A DNA stretch of 27,275 nucleotides, from contig CAYSLA010000033.1 in assembly GCA_964431685.1 (NCBI GenBank), positions 1 through 27,275 of the forward strand. The letters are read 5' to 3'. The DNA comes from CAYSLA01 sp964431685. Lineage in GTDB: Bacteria > Armatimonadota > UBA5829. Below, piece after piece: positions 15,760 through 22,863 of the stretch (position 1 is the first letter of the stretch; every line of letters begins with the position of its first letter). The notes beneath the pieces were generated by a model. It ran no database searches. It was not told the DNA's origin and worked only from the letters and a program-made list of their open reading frames with translations. Position numbers and translations under genes: made by a program.

Positions 15760-16455
15760 ATGTCGATCTTTGCGATATCCGATCTGCACTTGTCGTTCCA
15801 CAAGCCCAAGAGCATGGACATATTCGGCGAGGCCTGGAAGGACCATCACCTTAAGGTCGCAGCCAACTGGGACAGAATGGTCTCCGGCGACGATGTGGTG
15901 CTGGTTGTTGGAGATCTGTCGTGGGCCGTGCGTTTCACGGAGGCTGCTCCGGACATCGCTTTCCTGGCTGAAAGACCGGGCAGAAAGATACTCATACGCG
16001 GCAACCATGACTATTGGTGGCGCAGAGAGGCCACTAACCGGCTGAACAGCCTCCTGCCGGAAGGCGTCGAACTACTGCAGGGTCATGCGGTCACCATCGG
16101 CGATTGCGCCATCACCGGAACTCGGGGTTGGAGACAGGAGGAAGAAGAGAATGAGGCGGGTGATGAGAAAGTGCTCGCGAGGGAATTGAGGCTTCTTGAG
16201 CGAGGATGCCTGGAGATGCCCCAGGACGCAAGTCGGCGTATCGCGGCAATCCACTACCCGCCGTTTGACACAAGTCTGCGCCCAAACGACTTCGACGCAC
16301 TGGCCCGCAGGCACGGAGTTGACACTATCGTCTACGGCCACATTCACGGTGGACTATCTCTGAACGGCATGCACGACGGAGTGCAGTATCACCTTGTGTC
16401 CGTAGACCACACGGGTTTCGCCCCTGTGCTGATCACGTGGAACACCTCCCCCTAA
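15760..16455 (+). CDS. Calcineurin-like metallophosphoesterase
   Basis: This 231-residue cytoplasmic protein has the full two-metal phosphoesterase motif set: D8 and H10 in SDLHL, D52 in GDLSW, GNHD at 81-84 followed by YWW, H165 in AIHYPP, and GHIH at 193-196. The family hydrolyses phosphomonoesters or diesters; the substrate is unknown. The GNHDYWW form is typical of the uncharacterised COG1768-like group. The start at 15760 is the only one that keeps SDLHL complete, and it seems to be leaderless. The stop codon lies inside a 22-bp perfect hairpin shared with the convergent glutaredoxin-like gene. Confidence 0.93.
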   Translation: MSIFAISDLHLSFHKPKSMDIFGEAWKDHHLKVAANWDRMVSGDDVVLVVGDLSWAVRFTEAAPDIAFLAERPGRKILIRGNHDYWWRREATNRLNSLLPEGVELLQGHAVTIGDCAITGTRGWRQEEEENEAGDEKVLARELRLLERGCLEMPQDASRRIAAIHYPPFDTSLRPNDFDALARRHGVDTIVYGHIHGGLSLNGMHDGVQYHLVSVDHTGFAPVLITWNTSP

Positions 16456-16489
16456 CCCCCTCCGTTTCGGAGGGGGTTAGGGGGAGGTG
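16443..16489. terminator. Perfect 22-bp hairpin between convergent genes
   Basis: Arms 16443-16464 and 16468-16489 are perfectly complementary around a TTT loop; the arms are C-rich (CCCCCTAACCCCC) and G-rich. It contains the phosphoesterase stop codon (16453-16455) and lies 49 bp past the glutaredoxin-like stop. It is probably a bidirectional terminator or insulator, but no T-run follows on either strand. It resembles a widespread dispersed repeat. Confidence 0.65.
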
Positions 16490-16538
16490 GGGTAAAGCGC
16501 CTGGTCCTGCAGATGATCCTTGGCGAATCGGGTTACGA

Positions 16539-16775
16539 CTACCCGCAGTGCTCCTCCAGATAGGCTATGATTGCCTGGTCATCGTCTGCTATCACCCGGC
16601 CGTCGTCCAGCACCAGGGTGGGAACCATACACTGACCCGAAACCTCTATGAGCTCAACGCGGTCCTGTCGATAACCCGGCACATCGATCTTCTGATACTC
16701 CAGCCCCAACTCCGCTAGTTTCCTGCGCACGCGGACGCAATATGGGCAACCATCAAGATTGTAGAGCTTCATCAT
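16539..16775 (-). CDS. Glutaredoxin-like / GST N-terminal thioredoxin-fold protein
   Basis: The protein has 78 residues of a single thioredoxin fold. The redox motif CPYC sits at residues 10-13 (LDGCPYCVRV), the cis-proline region is CMVPTLVLDDG, and the GSH-binding-like end is DDDQAIIAYLEEH. It would carry out thiol-disulfide exchange in the cytoplasm. The start ATG 16775 overlaps the stop of the KamA-type gene by 4 bp (ATGA); ATG 16772 is an alternative. Overlap means translational coupling, so it probably serves, or reduces, the upstream enzymes' products. Confidence 0.9.
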   Translation of the reverse strand: MMKLYNLDGCPYCVRVRRKLAELGLEYQKIDVPGYRQDRVELIEVSGQCMVPTLVLDDGRVIADDDQAIIAYLEEHCG

Positions 16776-17695
16776 ATTCTGTGGCTTATCCCTTCAAAAT
16801 CGGTGTATTTGGAGACGTCAGCGTCCCAGAAATCGAGTGGTACTGGTATCTTGCCGCTGCCGTCGGGAGCGTCGATGACGTACGTAGGACACGCCAAACC
16901 AGACAGTGTCTTCCGCAGCCTGGTCATTATGGCTCGCTCAACCTCAAAGTCCACTATGAAATGCATAGCGCCCGGTACCGGATCGCAGCGGTATATGTAG
17001 TACGGCCGCACTCCCATATCAAGAAGCCGCGTGAACAGCTCGTGGAGCGTTTCGTAGTTGTCGTTCACCCCCCGCAGAAACACGGACTGGCTGCAGAGTA
17101 TCGCACCAGTCTTGCGCAAATCCCGCAGACAGCGCATCGTCGGGTCCGTCAGCTCCGATGGATGCTCGAAGTTCACTCCCACGTATACAGGTTGTTCCAC
17201 GGCTTCGATTGCTGCGAGTTTGGCCGGGTTGACAAGAGCCGGGTCTGACACAGGTGCACGGGTGCCGATACGGATGACTTTCACACTCTCAATCTGCGAC
17301 ATGCACCTCAAGGCGTACTCGAAGAGACCATCGTCAACAGTGAACGGGTCACCACCCGAGAAGATTACCTCTCGCACGACTGGATTGGCCTGCAGGTAAG
17401 ATATCCAACCGTCAACGTGCTCAAAAGAGATTCGACCGCGCTCCAAGTCCGAGACCAGCCGCCTTCTGGTGCAGAACCGGCAGTAGGCCGCGCATTCGGC
17501 GGTCATCAGGCACAAGACCCGGTTGCCATACTTGTTGATCATCCCAGGCACAACCTCGTGCTCGGCCTCGCGCAAGGGATCATCGCCAATGCCCGCGTTA
17601 TCCAGCGCTTCGTCGTCGGAGTACTCGAACTGCTTTCTGACAGCAGGTTCGTAACTCATAAGCGTTTCGAGAAAATCAGTAGTTCGTTCCAGCAT
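16772..17695 (-). CDS. KamA-type radical SAM protein (lysine 2,3-aminomutase family, short form)
   Basis: The protein has 307 residues from ATG 17695 (GGAG 9-12 nt upstream); a start at 17737 or 17740 would add 14-15 residues but has no ribosome-binding site. The [4Fe-4S] motif is C68-x3-C72-x2-C75 (CAAYCRFCTRRR). SAM-binding FSGGDPF and RIGTRAPV follow. The PLP lysine is K282 in APDGSGK, a variant of the usual PGGGGK. The aspartates that hold the substrate epsilon-amino group in lysine aminomutase are matched by CDPVPGAMHF and VIDAP, so lysine or a lysyl residue is plausible. It is shorter than clostridial enzymes (about 416) and near EF-P modifying EpmB (about 340). It lies between an ATP-grasp-like gene and a glutaredoxin-like gene. 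Confidence 0.88.
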   Translation of the reverse strand: MLERTTDFLETLMSYEPAVRKQFEYSDDEALDNAGIGDDPLREAEHEVVPGMINKYGNRVLCLMTAECAAYCRFCTRRRLVSDLERGRISFEHVDGWISYLQANPVVREVIFSGGDPFTVDDGLFEYALRCMSQIESVKVIRIGTRAPVSDPALVNPAKLAAIEAVEQPVYVGVNFEHPSELTDPTMRCLRDLRKTGAILCSQSVFLRGVNDNYETLHELFTRLLDMGVRPYYIYRCDPVPGAMHFIVDFEVERAIMTRLRKTLSGLACPTYVIDAPDGSGKIPVPLDFWDADVSKYTDFEGISHRI

Positions 17696-17785
17696 CACTA
17701 TTGCTCCGCCGGGAACGCCGGTGTCCTCACCGGCCATCACGTGCCGGCGGGAACCTCTGCGCTCCCGGAAATGCCATCCATCCCA

Positions 17786-19200
17786 CTAGTCTCGAACCGT
17801 ACACGGAGCCATAACCGCGTCGGACATACCGTGTATCAGCTTCTTGTCTTTTGGACACGCGGAGGACAGAATCCCCGCAAGCACCGCTCGTCCTTCCCGC
17901 ACAAAGTAGTATGGACACAGCCTCACCCTCGCTTCCATCGAGCGCGCACTTCCGTCCCGATCTATGTACTCCGCCTGCGTGACAGCACTGTCCGCATACG
18001 GCTGTATAACGTATGGAGTCGTTGCGAACGCGCCAAGCGCTCTGTTGACCGCCTCGCCCCACTCTTCTGAGGAGACGTCATGTCCAACCACAACTCCTCT
18101 ACTTCCCCAGGCCAGCGGTGAGAAGCCGGAGGGCTTGAGTACCAGCCTCCGCTCCTTCTGAGTTCCGCTCGCTATATCGCGCCAGTTCCGAATAGTTCCG
18201 CCGCGGTAACGAAAGCCCGATATCTCCGCATGCGGCGGTACGGGCCGTGGGTCCAATATGTAAGTCGGCGCAACTGTGTTTCGCAGCAGTTCAAAGTCAG
18301 GGCCGCCCATAGACATCCGCCAGTATTCCTCCAGAGCGCCGTGATGCAGCAGTGCGAGAAGAAGCTTCTCTTCGAGATAGTGTTTGTATGGCGGCGTTAC
18401 GACCACCAGCTTCTTCCTGGCCGCGTAGGAGATAAGCTCGGCCTTGGGGATATTCGGCAGGTCGAAAAGCTCGTAGAAACGATACACAGCACGTCAATCC
18501 GCAGCCGCTGGGCCTCAACCTCCAGATACAGGCCATCCTCGGTGAATGCAAGCTCCTTCGGATGCACACAGAAGAACCTGGCGCCGCGTCCCCGCAGAGT
18601 CCGTGCCAGATAGCGCATCTCCGGCCGGTAGTCTTCGGACTCATCCGAGACCACAATGGCGCACACCGGATCGTCATACCCCGCCGCTTCGGCTATCATC
18701 CGCCGGAACCCCTCAGCCACTCCGTCAGGGTGGCCGGCAAGATCGAACCCGGCTTCCCGATATGTGGTAGACAGGCATTCCAGGTGCCCGAACCCACCTG
18801 GTACGCTGTCCAGCTCGGTCACCGCGAAGCCACCAGGCGTGACAAGCACGTCGGGCCTCAGAATGCAGGGCAGCTTCTGCCTGTGATATTTCATCCCGGC
18901 GTGGCGAACAATCTCCTCACCTTTGCCGATGTCGAGGTACTCGCGCACCCAGTCGAACTCCCTGGCCGAGTGCAGACGGTTGACCGCCCCGTAGAACGCA
19001 AGTATCGCCTTTCCCAACAGTTCCAGGGTCTCAAGTTGCACGCGAGACAGCACAAAAGGTTCGGCGGATACTAGATGATCCCGCCGACCCTCAAGAGTCT
19101 GCGACGCTTCCTGCCAGATGCCCGCGTCAACAAGACTGAACTCGACTCTTTGTCCGATGTGCCCACGGGCCTCCGATTTCTGCCCGGTAGTGCAACTCAC
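17786..19200 (-). pseudogene. ATP-grasp / glutathionylspermidine-synthase-like gene with one frameshift
   Basis: Two minus-strand frames encode one protein. Frame 1 (GTG 19200, AGGAGA upstream) runs through PDVLVTPGGFAVTELDSVPGGFGHL. It leaves the family pattern near 18490 and stops at 18397. Frame 2 takes over with YRFYELFDLPNIPKAE and continues to 17786 through LVLKPSGFSPLAWGSRGV and YVIQPYADS, typical of ATP-grasp nucleotide-binding strands. The total of 1415 bp is one base short of 472 codons, so a single-base deletion at 18484-18493 explains it. Restored length is about 471 residues. Such enzymes join a carboxylate to an amine using ATP. Assignment to the glutathionylspermidine-synthase-like group is tentative. 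It may be a real pseudogene or an assembly error. Confidence 0.7.
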
Positions 19201-19362
19201 AATCGGCGTCTCCTGTCATCGCCGTGCTGGCGAGATCGCAATTGGTATGACATCATCATAATACCCGAAATAGCATATTGCAAACACCCCCGCTCCGGCC
19301 GAACGGGCATTTTCGCTTCATAAAGCCCCAATCAAGCTGAGACTTTGGTTCGGGGCGGGCTC

Positions 19363-19391
19363 TTGACACCTTATTGTTGTGCTGCTATCAT
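19363..19391 (+). promoter_or_regulatory. Promoter of the nuoH operon
   Basis: A perfect -35 TTGACA (19363-19368) is 17 bp from a -10 TATCAT (19386-19391). The predicted start near 19398 leaves a leader of about 12 nt with no clear ribosome-binding site before ATG 19410. The remaining 19201-19362 stretch shows no gene. Confidence 0.7.
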
Positions 19392-19409
19392 TTGACGCAG
19401 TGACCGGAT

Positions 19410-20468
19410 ATGAGCATAGACTTTGGAGCACTCATCCCTCTTGGGATTCACATAGGCATTATCCTGCTGGTCGCGATCGCGGTGCTGATCTTCGTGATGC
19501 TGGTAGTTCTCTACCTGGTCCTGAAGCTGCGTTGGGTGATCGCCAGGATACAGAGCAGGCTTGGGCCGAACCGAACTGGGCCGTGGGGTGTTGCCCAGAC
19601 GGTAGCCGATGCCCTCAAGCTGTTCCAGAAAGAGGACATAATCCCGCGAGGCGCGGACAGGTGGCTGTTCACAATTGCCCCGGCCATCGTCTTTATCCCT
19701 GCATACCTTGTGTATGTGGTTATACCCTTTGGCCACAGGATGACGCCGCAGGCGCTGGATGTCGGGGTGATATACATCGGGGCGATTTCCAGCCTTGGCG
19801 TGATAGGCATCATAGTAGCCGGGTGGGCATCGAACAACAAGTGGTCGCTGTTAGGGGCATACAGGGCGGCCAGCCAGTTGATCGCCTACGAAGTGCCGAT
19901 GATACTCGCGCTGGCAGTGCCTGTGCTTCTGCACGGCAGTCTGAATCTGACTACAATCGCCGCGGAGCAGTCCGGGTATTTCTGGAACTGGAATCTGTTC
20001 CATCTTTCCGGCTGGCCTATGATTCCGATTGCGTTCCTGCTGCTGTTCATTGCCGGGCTCGCGGAAGTCAATGTCGCCCCATTCGACATAATGGAAGCGG
20101 AGTCTGAGCTGGTCGCAGGGTTCAATACCGAATACTCAGGGATGAAATTCGCACTTTTCTTTCTCGCGGAGTTTGCCGCGTCCTGGACACTGGCCACGAT
20201 CATTGTCACCCTTTTCCTGGGCGGATACCATCCGCCGCTGCCCATTCTGGGAGGCCAGTTGTCAGGCGTGTGGCTGTCGCTCGTTTCGTTCGTCTGGTTG
20301 ATCATCAAGACGTGGGTTGTGGTACTGCTGATACTCTGGGTGCGAAGCACTCTGCCGCGTGTTCGATTGGATCAACTGATGGGATTTAGCTGGAAGGCAA
20401 TGATTCCGGTTGGACTCGCGAATCTGCTGCTGACCGGCGTATATGTCGTGTATTGGATGCCCAGATGA
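19410..20468 (+). CDS. nuoH: NADH-quinone oxidoreductase subunit H
   Basis: This 352-residue multi-pass membrane protein links the peripheral arm of complex I to the proton pumps and forms part of the quinone chamber. Diagnostic segments are RIQSRLGPNRTGPWGVAQTVADALKLFQKED, GWASNNKWSLLGAYRAASQLIAYEVP, and APFDIMEAESELVAGFNTEYSGMKFALFF. Eight or so membrane helices are visible, ending in VYWMPR. It is the first gene after a strong promoter, and its stop overlaps the nuoI start by 4 bp (ATGA). NuoA-G are not upstream. Confidence 0.97.
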   Translation: MSIDFGALIPLGIHIGIILLVAIAVLIFVMLVVLYLVLKLRWVIARIQSRLGPNRTGPWGVAQTVADALKLFQKEDIIPRGADRWLFTIAPAIVFIPAYLVYVVIPFGHRMTPQALDVGVIYIGAISSLGVIGIIVAGWASNNKWSLLGAYRAASQLIAYEVPMILALAVPVLLHGSLNLTTIAAEQSGYFWNWNLFHLSGWPMIPIAFLLLFIAGLAEVNVAPFDIMEAESELVAGFNTEYSGMKFALFFLAEFAASWTLATIIVTLFLGGYHPPLPILGGQLSGVWLSLVSFVWLIIKTWVVVLLILWVRSTLPRVRLDQLMGFSWKAMIPVGLANLLLTGVYVVYWMPR

Positions 20469-20962
20469 GATCGACAATTGTCCGTGACATCATTAACGCT
20501 CTTGTCAGCATCCCCAAGGGGCTCAAAGTCACTCTTTACAACTGGAGCATTCTTCGGGGCTCGGTTACGGAGTTGTACCCGGATGTCCAGCCTGACCTGC
20601 CTGAGGCGTTTCGGGGCATGCCGACGCTGCCGGTAGACACAACTACGGGTCGCAGCCGCTGCATAGCTTGCGGCGCTTGCGCCAGGATGTGCCCTGAGCA
20701 CATCATCTCGGTCACTTTGGACAAGGCCGACTCCAAAGACCGCAAACCCGCGGAGTTCACGATAGATATCTCGCGGTGCATGTGGTGCGGTCTGTGCATG
20801 GAAGTCTGCCCGGTCAACTGCCTGCGCCCCGCACGGACTTTTGAGTTTGCGTGCCGCACCCGGGGCGAAATGGTCAAGGACATGCAATCGCTGATGGCTT
20901 TGGGCGGGGAGTTCCCGAAGGAGCCCGAGTCGGAGCCTGCTGCTCCCGAGAGCGCGAATTAA
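20465..20962 (+). CDS. nuoI: NADH-quinone oxidoreductase subunit I (2x[4Fe-4S])
   Basis: This 165-residue ferredoxin-like subunit passes electrons through clusters N6a and N6b toward quinone. The two CxxCxxCxxxCP motifs are C66-C69-C72-C76 (CIACGACARMCP) and C105-C108-C111-C115 (CMWCGLCMEVCP). The start is ATG 20465, overlapping the nuoH stop; an in-frame codon at 20453 lies inside nuoH. The C-terminal tail is Pro/Glu-rich (EPESEPAAPES). It is the only iron-sulfur subunit of complex I in the window. Confidence 0.97.
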   Translation: MRSTIVRDIINALVSIPKGLKVTLYNWSILRGSVTELYPDVQPDLPEAFRGMPTLPVDTTTGRSRCIACGACARMCPEHIISVTLDKADSKDRKPAEFTIDISRCMWCGLCMEVCPVNCLRPARTFEFACRTRGEMVKDMQSLMALGGEFPKEPESEPAAPESAN

Positions 20963-21003
20963 CTGAACCAACAACGTGCGGACACCATTTGTAGGATGCT
21001 AGA

Positions 21004-21543
21004 TTGACACTTTTCGGGTTTGAGATAACCGGATATCAGATTTCTTTCCTGGCACTGGCGGGTATTACCGTGCTGGCGGCCCTTGGGGTCGTGCTGATCC
21101 CCAACATACTGCGGGCAGCGCTGCTGCTCGGGTTGACACTGTTTGGCACGGCGGGTTTGTATGTGTTGATGAATGCGCCTTTCCTTGCCGCGGTACAGGT
21201 GATGGTGTATGTAGGAGCGATCGTGACCATGATCGTTCTTGCCATATTCCTTTCGCACGAGGTGATGAAGACGGGCTTCGGGAAGTCGACCTACAACTTC
21301 CTGCTGGGTGGCGCTGCCGCTGCGGTGTTGTTCTTATTCCTGTTCATCAGCATTGCCAACTCGGTGTGGGTGCGCAATGCCGTCGCACAAGGGCCTGCGG
21401 CTGAGGACGTGGGCGTTCAGTCGGTAGCAAGGATGCTGCTGCAACCTTATGTGTTTCCTTTTGAACTGGCTTCGCTTGTTCTTCTGACGGTCTTGATAGG
21501 CGCGATAGTGATAGCCAAGGAGGACAAGCCCGGTGAGCCATAG
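21004..21543 (+). CDS. nuoJ: NADH-quinone oxidoreductase subunit J
   Basis: This 179-residue membrane subunit has five helices. The conserved AVQVMVYVGAIVTMIVLAIFL (helix 3, with the pi-bulge region) marks it as NuoJ. The start is TTG 21004, with TAGGAT about 8 nt upstream; the nearby ATG 20996 is out of frame and stops at once. The gene is 41 bp after nuoI and overlaps nuoK by 11 bp. Confidence 0.95.
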   Translation: MTLFGFEITGYQISFLALAGITVLAALGVVLIPNILRAALLLGLTLFGTAGLYVLMNAPFLAAVQVMVYVGAIVTMIVLAIFLSHEVMKTGFGKSTYNFLLGGAAAAVLFLFLFISIANSVWVRNAVAQGPAAEDVGVQSVARMLLQPYVFPFELASLVLLTVLIGAIVIAKEDKPGEP

Positions 21544-21859
21544 CGCATACGGCATTCCCATAAGCTGGTTCCTGACCGTAGCGGCGATCCTCTTCTGCGC
21601 TGGCCTGTTTGGCCTGATGACACGGAGGAGCGCAATTGGCATGCTGCTGTCCATCGAGCTTATGCTGAACGCGGCGAACATAAACCTGGTTGCGTTTGGG
21701 TCATACCTGAAGATGCCCACGCTGGCTGGACAGGTTTTCGCCGTGTTTGTTATCACGCTGGCGGCGGCGGAGGCGGCTGTCGGGCTTGCCATTGTGATCA
21801 ACGTGTACAGACACGAAAAGCACGTTGATGTGGACAAGATGACCACGATGAAGTTATAG
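21533..21859 (+). CDS. nuoK: NADH-quinone oxidoreductase subunit K
   Basis: This 108-residue, three-helix antiporter-like subunit has two conserved membrane glutamates: SIELMLNAANINLVAF (helix 2) and TLAAAEAAVGLAIVI (helix 3). The start is GTG 21533 inside the end of nuoJ with AAGGAGG upstream, indicating translational coupling. Unlike the usual order, nuoL does not follow directly: a hairpin pair and a barrel gene lie between. Confidence 0.96.
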   Translation: MSHSAYGIPISWFLTVAAILFCAGLFGLMTRRSAIGMLLSIELMLNAANINLVAFGSYLKMPTLAGQVFAVFVITLAAAEAAVGLAIVINVYRHEKHVDVDKMTTMKL

Positions 21860-21874
21860 GCTATGCTTCAGGAC

Positions 21875-21936
21875 GGGAGCACGTGGAAGTGCTCCCCTAC
21901 ACTGTGCCCTGTAGGGGCGGACCTGTGTGTCCGCCC
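21875..21936. repeat. Inverted pair of 8-6-8 hairpins (family B) between nuoK and the barrel gene
   Basis: Hairpin 21875-21896 (GGGAGCAC/GTGCTCCC) and hairpin 21915-21936 (GGGCGGAC/GTCCGCCC) each have perfect 8-bp stems and 6-nt loops. The facing arms are CCCTAC and GTAGGGG, as at 14936-14996. They begin 15 bp after nuoK and could uncouple upstream from downstream expression. Confidence 0.85.
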
Positions 21937-22018
21937 GACCCGTGCCAGGGCAGCGGCACACTATATGTTGCGGGACCACATACGTCCCAATCTCACACGG
22001 AAAGTAGGATAACGCATC

Positions 22019-22861
22019 TTGACATTGACTAAGATAATGGCTTTGCTTGCAGGTTTGTTTGCGCTGTCGGTACCGGTCTGGGCCCAGGACGCACGGCAAC
22101 ACGTGGCGCCGTCGTGGCACGGTCTGTCCGGGCTGTACGTGACCCCTACCGCGCGCACGATAGGCGCCGGCAGAGCGGGGTTCGGGTATAGTGAGTCGAA
22201 ACACGTAGAGGTCCTCGACGGCGGCCAGTCTCACGACCGGCAGGTGCGGGCCGAGATGGTGTATGGAGTGAACGACCGGCTCGAGGTAGGTGTCAGCTAT
22301 CTGCGCAATCTGTTCGATGTGGACTGGACATTCGCTCCGCAGCTTGAGCACCGTACTAAGATCACGTACAGCTTAAAGTATCTGGCCGTGGAGGAAGACT
22401 ACGACGGATTTCGGCCGGCCATCGCCCTTGCAGTCCGCGACATAAGAGATACTGATCGCGACACCCCTCCGTTGAAGGATACGCACAACGGACGCAAGAT
22501 CTTTCTACTGGCAAGCAAGAGGCTCCGTAACAACCCCGAAACTGGCCGATTCGTCGATGGGCACATGGGAGTGACATACAACTATCACGGCGCAAGCGCC
22601 CTGTTCGGCATGGAGATGACAATGTCCCCGACCATCAGCTTCATCGCAGAGGGGATGTGGGATTCGCCGTTCGTCAACTTCAGCGGCTCATATATGAATA
22701 CCAGATACAGGGGCACCGATGACCACAAAGGCCGCTTTGTCTACTGCACGGGGTTGCGGATGTACCCGGATATCGCGCCTGGAATGGTTGTGGACTCTGG
22801 ATTCGTGGGCGATGGGTCTTTTGAGTTTTCGTTTGGAATCAGTTTCGTGAGAGGTCTCTAG
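22019..22861 (+). CDS. Predicted outer-membrane beta-barrel protein inside the nuo cluster
   Basis: This 280-residue protein has a Sec signal peptide (hydrophobic residues 6-20, cleavage after VWA at 22). The mature part starts with GLSGLYVTPTARTIGAG, resembling the GYTGLINTPTA-type opening of YjbH/DUF940-like and related barrels. Alternating polar/apolar strands (RAEMVYGVNDRLEVGVSYL, TKITYSLKYLAV, RFVYCTGLRMYP) continue to the end (FEFSFGISFVRGL). The start is TTG 22019 with AGGA 9 nt upstream. The stop lies 2 bp before the TTG start of nuoL, whose ribosome-binding site (GAGAGG) lies within this gene, so the two are translationally coupled. No complex I subunit matches it; function unknown. 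Confidence 0.7.
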   Translation: MTLTKIMALLAGLFALSVPVWAQDARQHVAPSWHGLSGLYVTPTARTIGAGRAGFGYSESKHVEVLDGGQSHDRQVRAEMVYGVNDRLEVGVSYLRNLFDVDWTFAPQLEHRTKITYSLKYLAVEEDYDGFRPAIALAVRDIRDTDRDTPPLKDTHNGRKIFLLASKRLRNNPETGRFVDGHMGVTYNYHGASALFGMEMTMSPTISFIAEGMWDSPFVNFSGSYMNTRYRGTDDHKGRFVYCTGLRMYPDIAPGMVVDSGFVGDGSFEFSFGISFVRGL

Positions 22862-22863
22862 GC

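Noticed and set aside
19321..19362. Hairpin or operator upstream of the nuoH promoter
   Set aside because: GCCCC and GGGGC can pair, but with a loop of over 20 nt and no further support.
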